From Chryseobacterium piperi (lineage in GTDB: Bacteria > Bacteroidota > Bacteroidia > Flavobacteriales > Weeksellaceae): DNA of 64,000 nt. Positions 16,994-25,941 of this stretch are shown here, in pieces (position 1 is the stretch's first letter; each line of letters opens with the position of its first letter). The notes under the pieces are model-generated. The model saw only the letters and a list, made by a program, of their open reading frames with translations. It searched no databases and had not been told where the DNA came from. The stretch covers positions 1,488,001 to 1,552,000 of the forward strand of contig NZ_CP023049.2 of assembly GCF_002285635.2 (NCBI RefSeq), in the 5' to 3' direction. The position numbers were made by a program, and so were the translations under genes.

Positions 16994-17845
16994 ATGCTTA
17001 GAAAAATACATATTCTCTTTCTTCTTGGCCTTGGTTTTATTCTTGCCCAAGCGCAAGAAACCATTCCGTTCCGGCTGACTAAATACAACAACATTATCGT
17101 AAAAGCTTTGGTCAATCATAAAGATTCTCTGCATCTGATGTTCCAGATTGCTATGCAAGATGCTTCCATATCTCCTGAACGAACGAGAAAAGCGGATCAT
17201 ATTACCTTTAGCAGTGATGACATCAGCGACAATAATACCTTACAAATCGCCCAAATAACCAAGACCAACATCCGGTTTTTTAATAATGAACTCACCGGCC
17301 ATGAAGCAGATGGTAAAATAGGCACAGGTCTTTTTTCAGGTAAGGTATTTAAAATCGATTATGACAATAACCGGTTTGTTGTCTATGATCAGTTACCTGA
17401 CATAAAAGGTTATCAGGCTATTCCATTGTATCCGGAAAGAGATCAGCTTTATATCAATGCCAATAATATTATCGACAATAAAGCACAGGAAGGTCATTTT
17501 CTTTTGCAATCAGGATATTCCGGTGGACTTTTATACAGCAACCAATTTGCAGAGGAAAATGAACTCGATAAAAGATTAAAGATCACTACTGAGAAAACTT
17601 TGAAGGATTCCAGTGGTAAAAGTGTCATTACAAAACAGGGCATTTTACCACAATTAAAAATAGGCGGTATTATTATGGATCAGGTTTCTGCTGGATTCTT
17701 TGCAGGAGATATCAAAACACACAAAGTGAATTATTTTGGTGCTGATACACTCAGAAGATTTATCTGGATATTTAGTGCTGACCGGACAACCGCTTATATT
17801 AAGCCTAGTAAGTATTTTACCGCTCCTTATTATAAAATCAATTAA
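16994..17845 (+). CDS. Exported retropepsin-like protein without catalytic Asp (putative)
   Basis: A 283-residue protein with a signal peptide (HILFLLGLGFILAQA). Its layout resembles two-lobed bacterial aspartic-protease-like proteins: ETIPFRLTKYNNIIVKALVN, DGKIGTGLFSGKVFKIDYDNNRFVVYD, then YINANNIIDNKAQEGHFLLQSGYSGGLLYS. Where functional members have DTG, this one has LMFQIAMQD in the first lobe and LLQSGYSGG in the second, so both catalytic Asp look lost. It may be a binding protein or pseudo-enzyme. Family assignment is by pattern only. Confidence 0.55.
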   Translation: MLRKIHILFLLGLGFILAQAQETIPFRLTKYNNIIVKALVNHKDSLHLMFQIAMQDASISPERTRKADHITFSSDDISDNNTLQIAQITKTNIRFFNNELTGHEADGKIGTGLFSGKVFKIDYDNNRFVVYDQLPDIKGYQAIPLYPERDQLYINANNIIDNKAQEGHFLLQSGYSGGLLYSNQFAEENELDKRLKITTEKTLKDSSGKSVITKQGILPQLKIGGIIMDQVSAGFFAGDIKTHKVNYFGADTLRRFIWIFSADRTTAYIKPSKYFTAPYYKIN

Positions 17846-17894
17846 TAAAAATAATTCGTGCATTCATGGCTAAAAAATAGTGTCTTGATCTTTT

Positions 17895-18566
17895 TTATTC
17901 CTCCAATTGAAAATTTTGATTCGCCCACATTTTACAAGGTTTTATCCATTCATCAGATGCTATGTATAAAAATCTATGCTTTAGTCCTGTATTTAACTCA
18001 ACTTCTCTGAAATTTTTGACGGGCAACTTTGATAATTCCTTTCTCTTAATTGCAGACACTCCATAAGTATCTGACTTTTCATAGATCGTCAATATATTTC
18101 CACAAAAATTGATTTCCGGCATTTCTTCAATATCGGAATCCTCAAAGCTGCCTATAAAAACAAAATTAAGATTGGGATTTTCGGCATACGTTGAGACATA
18201 TTGAGCAATATATCCTCCTTTTGAAAGCCCAATCACGGTTATATTATTGGATTTTATTCCTTTTGCCAATAAACTATCAATTTGATGTACCACTTTTTTA
18301 GCATAGTCAATGGCATCGGTTTTCGGTTTTCTTTTTTCGCTCAATACAATAAAACCATCTTTTCTAAAGGACTCTAAAATTTCATTGTATTCTGCTTTTA
18401 CACCATAATTCGGTTCAAAAGTTCCGGAAAGATTCTGTTCTAAAAACTTGTTGTGTAAAAAGAAAATATATTTTTTTTCAGTTTTGTTAAGCTCCGTTTT
18501 ATTTGGATGACAATTGAAAAGGAATAGTGAAACTAAAAATAGAATTAATATATGATTTGTTTTCAT
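17895..18566 (-). CDS. Putative lipoprotein with alpha/beta hydrolase-like core
   Basis: A 223-residue protein. The N-terminus (ILILFLVSLFLFNC) is a lipoprotein signal with lipidation Cys near residue 19. The body has YIFFLHNKFLEQN, which recalls an oxyanion-hole strand, a nucleophile elbow VIGLSKGGYIAQYVS (GxSxG-type), and a late His (LKHRFLYIAS), all fitting a small alpha/beta hydrolase. The acid residue is uncertain, perhaps in LTIYEKSDTYG. It probably acts from a membrane-anchored position in the periplasm; substrate unknown. Confidence 0.68.
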   Translation of the reverse strand: MKTNHILILFLVSLFLFNCHPNKTELNKTEKKYIFFLHNKFLEQNLSGTFEPNYGVKAEYNEILESFRKDGFIVLSEKRKPKTDAIDYAKKVVHQIDSLLAKGIKSNNITVIGLSKGGYIAQYVSTYAENPNLNFVFIGSFEDSDIEEMPEINFCGNILTIYEKSDTYGVSAIKRKELSKLPVKNFREVELNTGLKHRFLYIASDEWIKPCKMWANQNFQLEE

Positions 18567-18702
18567 TATTTGGATCTAAAGTTATATTCCATAACTGGAT
18601 ATCTGAAAAATGGAATCTTTAATCATAATAGTACAATATGATAAGCTAGTACTATTTACTTAAGCCACTCATTAAATGTAATAAAATAATTTTATGCGTA
18701 AG

Positions 18703-19301
18703 CTATAGTTGTTCCAGTTTCGTTCTAAAATATCCATTTCCATAAATCAATGTTTTTTCAGAGGAAAAGCTTTTATCTTCTATAACAAAATCTATTTTAC
18801 CATAGATACTATCTCCAACTTTGTAATAAATTTTGTCTAGGGTTATATTTTGTTTCAGTATTTTATAATCTGGAGATTTTCTATTATCCGGAATGACATC
18901 AGTAAAAGAATAGGGTCGTAATTCGAATCTTCCAAGTATATAATCTAATTCATATCCTCCTCCATAATACCCAGAATTAAATCCAATCTTTATTATGGTT
19001 TTTCCATTCCAACATATGGCTCTACAATTGTTAAAGTTAGCTATTTCAAACTCTTCTTTTGTTACAGGCTTTTTGTCAGTATAAAATAAAACATTTGAAC
19101 TTTTCTTTCTATGAAATCATAAATCTCTGTTCCATTTATAATTTCTTTTTGGGTATCCATTATTCTGAATATTTTTTCACTTCGAATGCTTGAATCAATG
19201 GTAGCAGGAGTTAACCTTGAATAAATACCTATATAAAAATAAAGAGTTCCTCCTATTAAAATAAGAAAGATAAACATTAAAAAATATTTTAAAAATTTCA
19301 T
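18703..19301 (-). pseudogene. Frameshifted gene for a membrane-anchored hypothetical protein
   Basis: The ATG at 19301 opens a frame with an N-terminal membrane anchor (FLKYFLMFIFLILIGGTLYFYIGI) that reads to YDFIERK and then ends early at 19062. The next frame continues without a gap as SSNVLFYTDKKPVTKEEFE and runs to a TAG at 18703-18705. One extra A in the AAAA run near 19106 would join both parts into a roughly 199-residue protein. The restored C-terminal part (KIGFNSGYYGGGYELDY) matches no family I know. Either a recent mutation or a sequencing error in the homopolymer explains it. Confidence 0.72.
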
Positions 19302-19358
19302 TTAATTTCTATATAAGAATACTATTGTCTAAATTATTCAAAAAATTCAATTTTCACT

Positions 19359-19392
19359 AAAAAGCCTCGTAAGAAAACTTACGAGGCTTTTT
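19359..19392 (-). terminator. carB terminator
   Basis: A perfect 15-bp stem (AAAAAGCCTCGTAAG, 19359-19373, with 19378-19392) and AAAA loop lie 20 nt after the carB stop, with T-rich flanks on both sides. It ends the pyrimidine operon. Confidence 0.9.
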
Positions 19393-19412
19393 ATATATTT
19401 GATTTTTACAGA

Positions 19413-22400
19413 TTACATCGCATCCATTTTGAAAGTCATGCTTTCAATTACTTTTAAGATGGCTTCTACCGTATCCATTGAAGTTAAACATGGTACTCCA
19501 TTTTCAACACTCATTCTTCTGATCTGGAAACCGTCTCTTTCAACCTGTTTTCCTTTAGTCATGGTATTGACAACATACTGTACCTTTCCTTTTTGGATCA
19601 GGTCAATCAGATTGACATCTTCCTCTCCTATTTTGTATCCTATTTTACAAGGAATACCTTTTTCTTCGAAGAACTTCGCCGTTCCTTCCGTAGCCCAAAC
19701 TCTGAAACCTACTTCATGGAATCTTGCTGCTAATGCCGCCGCTTCCTCTTTATGCTTATCTGCTACGGTGAAAAGAATGGAACCATGCATAGGAACTTTT
19801 CTTCCAGCAGCAATTAGTCCTTTGTAAAGTGCTTTTTCCAAAGTGGTATCTTTCCCCATAACCTCTCCTGTAGACTTCATTTCAGGTCCCAGAGAGATAT
19901 CCACTTTTGTTAATTTTGAGAAAGAGAATACCGGAACTTTCACAAACACTCCTTCTTTATTAGGAACCAGTCCGTTTTTATATCCAAGATCTTTCAGCTT
20001 CTGACCCAGAATTGCTTTTGTTGCAAGATTAGCCATTGGTACATCTGTAATTTTAGAAAGGAAAGGAACCGTTCTTGATGAACGTGGATTTACTTCAATT
20101 ACAAAAACATTTCCTTCGAATAAAACGTACTGGATATTCATTAGTCCGATCACGTTCAATCCTTTTGCCAGTCTCTGGGTATAATCAACCAGGGTATCGA
20201 TTTCCTGCTGTGAAACATTTTGTGGTGGATATACCGCAATAGAGTCTCCGGAGTGTACTCCCGCTCTTTCGATATGCTCCATAATTCCCGGGATAATCAC
20301 TGTCTCACCGTCACAGATGGCATCTACTTCAACCTCTTTTCCGGTAATATAGCGGTCTACCAATACAGGGTGTTCCGGGCTTGCGTCCACCGCAAATTCC
20401 ATATAGTGCGCCAGTTCTGATTCGGTGTATACAATCTCCATTGCTCTCCCTCCCAGTACATAACTTGGTCTTACTAAAACCGGGTATCCGATTTCGTTAG
20501 CGATTTTTATAGCTTCTTCTTTTGATGTGGAAGTCTTTCCTAAAGGCTGAGGAATTCCAAGCTCCTGAAGTGCTTTTTCAAATTTGTCTCTGTTTTCTGC
20601 ACGATCAAGGTCTTCTAATGAAGTTCCTAAAATCTTCACCCCGTGGCTTGCCAATTTGTCAGCAAGATTGATTGCAGTCTGCCCCCCAAACTGTACAACA
20701 ACTCCTGTTGGTTTTTCCAGTTCGATGATGTTCATTACATCTTCTTCTGTTAATGGTTCGAAGTAAAGTTTATCTGAGATCGAGAAGTCTGTAGAAACAG
20801 TTTCAGGGTTATTATTAATGATGATCGCTTCATAACCCATTTCTTTGATCGCCCATACTGAGTGTACTGTTGCATAATCAAATTCAACTCCTTGTCCGAT
20901 TCTGATCGGTCCGGAACCTAGAACGATAATCTTTTCTTTATCTGTAACTACACTTTCGTTTTCTTCTTCGTAAGTTCCGTAGAAATAAGGGGTTTCACTT
21001 TCAAATTCGGCGGCACATGTGTCTACCATTTTGTACACCGGCATTACCCCGTTTTCTTTTCTGAAGTTGAAAATCTCGCGCTGGCTAACATCCCAAAGGT
21101 GAGCGATATTCAAGTCTGCAAACCCCAGTTTCTTAGCTTTAATTAATGTTTCCTTATCGAATTTATTATCAGCAATCACTTTTTCGAAGTCAATCAACTT
21201 CTTGATTTTCCAGATGAAGAATTTATCAATCTTACTCCATTCCACGATTTGCTCCCAGTCATACCCTCTTCTTAATGCATCTCCGATAATGAATAGTCTT
21301 TCGTCATCACAAACTCTGATTCTTCTTTCTATTTCTTCTTCTGTAAGAGCTTCAGCCTGCTTTTTCTTTAATCCTAAATGTCTGATTCCTGTTTCTAAAG
21401 ATCGGATGGCTTTCTGTAAAGACTCTTCGAAATTTCTTCCGATAGCCATTACTTCTCCCGTTGCTTTCATCTGCGTTGACAATCTTCTGTCCGCTGTTTC
21501 GAATTTATCGAATGGGAATCTTGGGAATTTTGTCACCACATAATCTAAAGCCGGCTCGAAACATGCGTATGTTTTCCCTGTAACCGGATTCATAATTTCA
21601 TCCAATGTTAATCCTACCGCAATCTTAGCCGCAATCTTAGCGATTGGATATCCTGTTGCTTTACTTGCTAAAGCTGATGATCTTGAAACCCTTGGATTTA
21701 CTTCGATGATATAGTATTCGAATGAGTGCGGATCTAAAGCCAACTGTACGTTACATCCTCCTTCAATTCCTAATGCTCTGATAATTTTCAGGGAAGCGTT
21801 TCTCAACAACTGATACTCTCTGTCAGAAAGTGTCTGTGAAGGGGCAACTACGATCGAGTCTCCTGTATGAACCCCTACAGGATCTATATTTTCCATGTTA
21901 CAAACCACAATTGCATTGTCATTTGCATCACGCATTACTTCGTATTCTATTTCCTTGAATCCTGCGATTGACTTTTCAATAAGACATTGGGTAACCGGGC
22001 TGTATTTCAATCCCAGTTCAGCGATCTCCTTTAGTTCAGTTTCATTGGCAGCAATTCCACCTCCTGTTCCTCCCATAGTAAAAGCTGGACGAACAATCAC
22101 CGGATATCCAATTTCTTCAGCGAAATTAAGAGCTCCTTCTACTGTATTTACAATATCAGATTCAGGAACTGGTTCATTCAGCTCTCTCATCAATTCACGG
22201 AATAAGTCTCTGTCTTCTGCCCTGTTGATCGCTGAAAGTGTTGTTCCCAATACCTCAACTTTACATTCTTCAAGAATTCCTGATTTTTCCAGCTCCACCG
22301 CCATATTAAGACCGGTTTGCCCTCCAAGTGTCGGTAACAATGCATCCGGACGCTCTTTTCTGATGATGTGACTTACAAACTGAAGGGATATCGGCTCGAT

Positions 22401-22595
22401 ATATACCTTATCAGCGATTTCAACATCCGTCATAATCGTTGCAGGGTTTGAGTTGATCAAAATTACCTTGTAGCCCTCTTCTCTCAGGGACAAACAAGCC
22501 TGCGTTCCTGCGTAATCGAATTCTGCAGCCTGTCCGATAATGATGGGCCCTGAACCTATTACTAAAATTGTTTTTATATCTGTACGTTTTGCCAT
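19413..22595 (-). CDS. carB: Carbamoyl-phosphate synthase large subunit
   Basis: From the ATG at 22595 ([17 protein letters not shown]) the protein has 1060 residues, the usual CarB length. Two homologous ATP-grasp halves are visible: [16 protein letters not shown] in the first and [19 protein letters not shown] in the second, each with its pre-grasp [11 protein letters not shown] / [12 protein letters not shown] strand. A C-terminal MGS-like allosteric domain ([27 protein letters not shown]) follows. It makes carbamoyl phosphate from bicarbonate, ATP and ammonia delivered by CarA. A longer TTG start would fall inside the inverted repeat upstream and is unlikely. Confidence 0.96.
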   Translation of the reverse strand: MAKRTDIKTILVIGSGPIIIGQAAEFDYAGTQACLSLREEGYKVILINSNPATIMTDVEIADKVYIEPISLQFVSHIIRKERPDALLPTLGGQTGLNMAVELEKSGILEECKVEVLGTTLSAINRAEDRDLFRELMRELNEPVPESDIVNTVEGALNFAEEIGYPVIVRPAFTMGGTGGGIAANETELKEIAELGLKYSPVTQCLIEKSIAGFKEIEYEVMRDANDNAIVVCNMENIDPVGVHTGDSIVVAPSQTLSDREYQLLRNASLKIIRALGIEGGCNVQLALDPHSFEYYIIEVNPRVSRSSALASKATGYPIAKIAAKIAVGLTLDEIMNPVTGKTYACFEPALDYVVTKFPRFPFDKFETADRRLSTQMKATGEVMAIGRNFEESLQKAIRSLETGIRHLGLKKKQAEALTEEEIERRIRVCDDERLFIIGDALRRGYDWEQIVEWSKIDKFFIWKIKKLIDFEKVIADNKFDKETLIKAKKLGFADLNIAHLWDVSQREIFNFRKENGVMPVYKMVDTCAAEFESETPYFYGTYEEENESVVTDKEKIIVLGSGPIRIGQGVEFDYATVHSVWAIKEMGYEAIIINNNPETVSTDFSISDKLYFEPLTEEDVMNIIELEKPTGVVVQFGGQTAINLADKLASHGVKILGTSLEDLDRAENRDKFEKALQELGIPQPLGKTSTSKEEAIKIANEIGYPVLVRPSYVLGGRAMEIVYTESELAHYMEFAVDASPEHPVLVDRYITGKEVEVDAICDGETVIIPGIMEHIERAGVHSGDSIAVYPPQNVSQQEIDTLVDYTQRLAKGLNVIGLMNIQYVLFEGNVFVIEVNPRSSRTVPFLSKITDVPMANLATKAILGQKLKDLGYKNGLVPNKEGVFVKVPVFSFSKLTKVDISLGPEMKSTGEVMGKDTTLEKALYKGLIAAGRKVPMHGSILFTVADKHKEEAAALAARFHEVGFRVWATEGTAKFFEEKGIPCKIGYKIGEEDVNLIDLIQKGKVQYVVNTMTKGKQVERDGFQIRRMSVENGVPCLTSMDTVEAILKVIESMTFKMDAM

Positions 22596-22610
22596 TTTCT
22601 TTTTTTTATT

Positions 22611-22640
22611 AGAGTCAAGAATCAAGAGCCAATAGCCAAG
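22611..22640 (-). repeat. Downstream arm of inverted repeat around the four-helix-bundle gene
   Basis: The minus-strand reading contains GGCTCTTGATTCTTGACTCT. It is the near-complement (18 of 20) of the other arm at 23012-23045, and it touches the carB ribosome-binding region. Confidence 0.75.
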
Positions 22641-22651
22641 ATTTTCAGACT

Positions 22652-23002
22652 TTACTTTAAATTATTTTTAAATGAATAAATCATTTTCTGAATTTCAGAA
22701 ACTTCATTTAATAACACTTCTATTTTTTCCTCTGGTAAGAGATCCAGTTCTTTTACCAAAATTAGCTGTGTTTGCACTTCAAAAGCAGAGCCTAAGGCTA
22801 TTGCTAAAAAGTGATTAAATTCTTTATTACTGTTTCTTCCTGAGCCTTCAGCTATATTTGAAGGAATAGAGATAACAGATCTTTTAATTTGAGAAATCAA
22901 TCCATATTTTTCATCATTATTCATTTCTTGACATACTTCATATATATGCTTTGCCAGTGAAATAGATTTCTTCCAGAAAAGGAGTTTCTCAAAATTATGC
23001 AT
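22652..23002 (-). CDS. Four-helix-bundle protein (S23/IVP, Avd-like family)
   Basis: The 116-residue all-helical protein has the family signatures [42 protein letters not shown] and [20 protein letters not shown]. Members are encoded by intervening sequences in 23S rRNA of some bacteria and, as Avd, assist diversity-generating retroelements; free-standing copies are common in Flavobacteriia with no known role. Here it sits inside the pyrimidine operon between carA and carB, flanked on both sides by arms of an inverted repeat. No rRNA or reverse transcriptase is near. It starts at 23002, 8 nt after the carA stop. Confidence 0.92.
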   Translation of the reverse strand: MHNFEKLLFWKKSISLAKHIYEVCQEMNNDEKYGLISQIKRSVISIPSNIAEGSGRNSNKEFNHFLAIALGSAFEVQTQLILVKELDLLPEEKIEVLLNEVSEIQKMIYSFKNNLK

Positions 23003-23009
23003 ATGCTCT

Positions 23010-24110
23010 TTATTCTTGGTTCTTGATTCTTGGCTCTTGGCTCTTAAAATCCTCCATTAATTCAACGAAATCATCAAACAAGTAGTTAGCATCCTCAGGG
23101 CCCGGGCTTGCTTCCGGGTGATACTGAACTGAGAAGCAAGGGTGGATTTTGTGTTTTAATCCTTCATTCGTTCTGTCGTTAAGTGCAATGTGAGTTTCGA
23201 TAAGGTCAGTTCCTTTAAGACTTTCCTGATCTACCGCATAACCATGATTCTGAGAAGTAATGGAAACTTTGTTTTTCTCCAGGTCTAAAACCGGGTGATT
23301 TCCTCCTCTGTGACCAAATTTCAGTTTGAATGTTTTTGCTCCACAAGCTAATCCTATTAACTGGTGTCCTAAACAAATTCCAAAAATGGGAACTTTTCCT
23401 AATAATCCTCTGATCATTTCTAAAGCTTTAGGGTTATCTTCCGGATCCCCAGGACCGTTTGACAACATGATTCCATCCGGATCCATTAGCAAGATCTCTT
23501 CAGCAGTAGTATCATGAGAAACAACGATGATATCACAATTTCTCTGAGATAACTCCCTGATAATTCCTAGTTTAGAACCAAAATCTACCAACACCACTTT
23601 GAAACCTCTTCCCGGATTTGCATACGGTGTTTTCGTAGATACTGTTTCTACCTGGTTGGTTGGGAACGTTGTTGATTTTAATTCTTCTACCGTTGTGTTT
23701 TCGTCGGCATCTGCATTCACGATTTTCCCTTTCACTACTCCGGAATTACGAAGAATCCTTGTCAGTCTTCTTGTATCAATTCCTGAAATTCCTGAAAGAT
23801 TTTTCTTTTTAAATAATTCATCCAAAGTAATCTGTGTACGGAAATTAGAGGGTAAGTCACAAATCTCCTTTACAATAAGACCTTTAATAGCGGGCTCAAT
23901 ACTTTCATAATCATCACGGTTGATCCCATAATTCCCGATCAACGGATAAGTCATACATACAATCTGACCACAATAAGATGGGTCGGAAATCAATTCTTGA
24001 TATCCCGTCATTCCGGTATTGAAAACCACTTCTCCTGCTGTTTCCAATTCTGTTCCGAAACCTTCTCCGTAAAAAACCTCTCCGGATTCTAATATTAATT
24101 TCTTTTTCAT
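23010..24110 (-). CDS. carA: Carbamoyl-phosphate synthase small subunit (glutamine amidotransferase)
   Basis: The 366 residues show the CarA N-terminal domain (GEVFYGEGFGTELETAGEVVFNTGMTGYQELISDPSY) and a class I glutamine amidotransferase with nucleophile Cys in FGICLGHQLIGLACG and the His-Glu pair in VQYHPEASPGPED. It splits glutamine and channels ammonia to CarB. The last dozen residues are unusual: they are encoded by an inverted-repeat arm, so the natural end was probably altered by insertion of the four-helix-bundle cassette. It lies 83 nt downstream of pyrB. Confidence 0.96.
   Translation of the reverse strand: MKKKLILESGEVFYGEGFGTELETAGEVVFNTGMTGYQELISDPSYCGQIVCMTYPLIGNYGINRDDYESIEPAIKGLIVKEICDLPSNFRTQITLDELFKKKNLSGISGIDTRRLTRILRNSGVVKGKIVNADADENTTVEELKSTTFPTNQVETVSTKTPYANPGRGFKVVLVDFGSKLGIIRELSQRNCDIIVVSHDTTAEEILLMDPDGIMLSNGPGDPEDNPKALEMIRGLLGKVPIFGICLGHQLIGLACGAKTFKLKFGHRGGNHPVLDLEKNKVSITSQNHGYAVDQESLKGTDLIETHIALNDRTNEGLKHKIHPCFSVQYHPEASPGPEDANYLFDDFVELMEDFKSQEPRIKNQE
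23012..23045 (-). repeat. Upstream arm of inverted repeat around the four-helix-bundle gene; encodes the CarA C-terminal tail
   Basis: Plus-strand units TTCTTGGTTCTTGATTCTTGG and CTCTTGGCTCTT form this arm, matching the arm at 22611-22640 in opposite orientation. It is read in frame as the last residues of CarA (KSQEPRIKNQE). Confidence 0.75.
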
Positions 24111-24193
24111 TTTTATTTTTGTTGTACAGTGTATTCATGTATTAACCTATTAACGATTTTCATGAATACCTTTTACATTAATACTTTTTACAA

Positions 24194-25084
24194 TTATTTA
24201 AATTTAAACCCTTTATCTTCCAAAGCATTTTTAAGTATCGCCATTCTTGCGAAGACTCCGTTTTGCATTTGCTTAAAAATTCTTGAACGCTCACTTTCCA
24301 CTAAATCGTTGTCGATTTCCACCCCTCTGTTGATCGGTGCGGGATGCATAATGATCGCTTCTTTTTTCATCGCTTTCTCTCTTTCTTTCGTCAAACCATA
24401 TCTTCTATGATAATCTGAAGCTGAGAAACTCATTTTCGCATCATGTCTCTCATGCTGGATTCTCAGCAGCATTAAAACATCTACATCATGGATCAGCTCA
24501 TCTACTGACAGATATGTTCCATTGATTAAAGCTCCTTCATCAAACCAATCTTCCGGACCGGAAAAGTACACTTTAGCACCTAATCTTCTCAAAGCTTCCG
24601 CATTAGAATTAGCAACCCTGCTGTGCTTTACATCTCCGACAATTCCTATTTTAAGACCTTCAAATTTTCCAAATTCCTGATAGATCGTCATTAAGTCCAG
24701 CATACATTGTGACGGGTGATTTCCTTTTCCGTCTCCTCCGTTGATCACTGGAATAGTAATATTTTTTAATTCTTCAAAGAAGCCGTCTTTCTTATCCCGT
24801 ATTACGACTAAGTTTACTCCTAAACTTTCAATCGTCTTTACTGTATCGTATAAACTCTCCCCTTTGTTTACAGAGCTATGGGAAGCATCAAAAGGAACCA
24901 CCTGAAGACCTAATTTTCTTTCAGCAATATCGAAACTTGTTTTTGTTCTCGTGCTGTCTTCAAAAAATAGATTTGAGCAAAAAACTTCGCCTTCTATTTT
25001 AGCAGTTTTCCCATTTGCAAAAGCTATCGCTTCTGTCAGTATACTGTTGATTTTCTCGGTACTTAGTTCTGTAATCGTAAACAT
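24194..25084 (-). CDS. pyrB: Aspartate carbamoyltransferase catalytic subunit
   Basis: The 296-residue enzyme has the carbamoyl phosphate motif [20 protein letters not shown], the VIRDKKDGF and [24 protein letters not shown] segments (aspartate and carbamoyl phosphate site), and [14 protein letters not shown] near the end. It makes carbamoyl-aspartate in UMP synthesis, using carbamoyl phosphate from the CarAB encoded downstream. There is no pyrI. A strong hairpin plus U-run lies only 18 nt before the start codon, which points to attenuation control. Confidence 0.96.
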   Translation of the reverse strand: MFTITELSTEKINSILTEAIAFANGKTAKIEGEVFCSNLFFEDSTRTKTSFDIAERKLGLQVVPFDASHSSVNKGESLYDTVKTIESLGVNLVVIRDKKDGFFEELKNITIPVINGGDGKGNHPSQCMLDLMTIYQEFGKFEGLKIGIVGDVKHSRVANSNAEALRRLGAKVYFSGPEDWFDEGALINGTYLSVDELIHDVDVLMLLRIQHERHDAKMSFSASDYHRRYGLTKEREKAMKKEAIIMHPAPINRGVEIDNDLVESERSRIFKQMQNGVFARMAILKNALEDKGFKFK

Positions 25085-25102
25085 AATATCTTAATTTTTT
25101 AC

Positions 25103-25132
25103 ATAAAAAAAGCGAAGACAAAATCTTCGCTT
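25103..25132 (-). promoter_or_regulatory. Putative pyrB transcription attenuator (terminator hairpin in the leader)
   Basis: In the pyrB direction, AAGCGAAGA pairs with TCTTCGCTT (9 bp, loop TTTTG), followed by six T. It is oriented to stop transcripts before pyrB begins. No gene reads into it from upstream, because the next gene is divergent, so its only role can be on the pyrB leader. Confidence 0.75.
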
Positions 25133-25202
25133 AATAACAATAAATATCGTAAAGGGCGCTGTCGCCCGGTAAATCTAATGATATAAATACTCTTTTATTC
25201 AT
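25131..25202 (-). CDS. Candidate pyrB leader peptide (pyrL-like)
   Basis: A 23-codon frame starts with ATG at 25202 (MNKRVFISLDLPG...) and ends with TAA at 25131-25133, which overlaps the first bases of the attenuator stem. A ribosome finishing this frame would cover the stem and prevent termination, as in the E. coli pyrBI leader. T-rich runs in the leader could act as UTP-sensitive pause sites. Its start lies only a few nt after the predicted transcription start, so translation would be nearly leaderless. This is a proposal from layout alone. Confidence 0.4.
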   Translation of the reverse strand: MNKRVFISLDLPGDSALYDIYCY

Positions 25203-25208
25203 TAGGTG

Positions 25209-25239
25209 CAAAGATATAACATTTTACCGATATCACAAA
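25209..25239 (-). promoter_or_regulatory. Promoter of the pyrB-carA-carB operon
   Basis: On the minus strand a TTTG (25239-25236) and TATCTTTG (25216-25209) are separated by exactly 19 nt, a full match to the Bacteroidota consensus TTTG-N19-TAnnTTTG. Transcription should start near 25204. Confidence 0.8.
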
Positions 25240-25326
25240 ATCAAAGTGCCAAAAAAATTAAAAAACCTTAATCAACCCTTATTCTCATTTTTTCTTAATA
25301 TTTTTGTTAAATCTCAATTTTATCGC

Positions 25327-25788
25327 ATGGATGCTAAAGACAAAATGATTCTCAGTATTATTCAGGAAGACTCTACTCTATCTGTAAAAGAAATTTCAGA
25401 AAGGATAGGTCTTACTTTCACTCCGACGTATGAACGTATCAAACAATTGGAGAAACAGGGAGTCATTGAAAAATATGTAGGTCTTCTCAACCGCGAAAAG
25501 CTGGGTCTCAATATTGTAGTGTATTGTAATGTCCGTCTTAAAGAGCAATCCAAAAAAGTTTTGGAAACTTTCGAGAAAAACATTAGCAAATATGACGAAG
25601 TACAGGAAATCATCAGCCTTTCCGGCGAATATGATTATATGCTTAAAATCATTGCAAAGGATATCAATTCTTATAATGATTTCGCTGTAAGTGTCATTTC
25701 CAATATCCCTAATATTGGGCAATATCACAGTTCTATTGTATTGCATGAGGTGAAAAAATCCACCAAATTCAAAATCGACCTCGCTTAA
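25327..25788 (+). CDS. Lrp/AsnC family transcriptional regulator
   Basis: From the ATG at 25327 the protein has 153 residues: an N-terminal winged HTH (MDAKDKMILSIIQEDSTLSVKEISERIGLTFTPTYERIKQLEKQGVIEKYVGLLN) and a C-terminal RAM/effector domain (NIVVYCNVRLKEQSKKVLETFEKN, SGEYDYMLKIIAKDINSYNDFAV). These are amino-acid-responsive DNA-binding regulators. A TATTTTTG box at 25299-25306 supports this start over the one at 25246. It lies between the pyrimidine and arginine clusters and may respond to an amino acid linked to either; that is inference. Confidence 0.9.
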   Translation: MDAKDKMILSIIQEDSTLSVKEISERIGLTFTPTYERIKQLEKQGVIEKYVGLLNREKLGLNIVVYCNVRLKEQSKKVLETFEKNISKYDEVQEIISLSGEYDYMLKIIAKDINSYNDFAVSVISNIPNIGQYHSSIVLHEVKKSTKFKIDLA

Positions 25789-25806
25789 ATAACTTTTGTA
25801 TTTGTA

Positions 25807-25862
25807 AGGTAAAATCGTAAAACCGCAAAATCGCTGATTTGCTCAATTGCGAATTTTACGAC
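25807..25862. repeat. Word-like intergenic repeat with self-complementary ends
   Basis: GTAAAATCGTAAAACCGC... and its partly complementary GCGAATTTTAC form an imperfect fold of AATCGTAAAAC-type units. The same words recur near 9374, 30598, 31880 and 35400. Confidence 0.5.
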
Positions 25863-25866
25863 TGCA

Positions 25867-25895
25867 TGTCATTGCGAGCAAGGCGAAGCAATCTC
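25867..25895 (+). repeat. REP-like repeat, copy 1
   Basis: TGTCATTGCGAGCAAGGCGA and the following AGCAATCTC form a 29-nt unit with ATTGC/GCAAT ends. An inverted copy differing at one base lies at 42324-42352. Confidence 0.7.
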
Positions 25896-25941
25896 TTCAT
25901 GACCTTATAGCTTAATAGAGACTCTCAATCGTTCAATCACC

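Noticed and set aside
21895..22371. 158-codon open frame antisense to carB
   Set aside because: It lies fully within the clear carB gene, has low-complexity Ser/Ile-rich content typical of antisense shadows, and no start signal.
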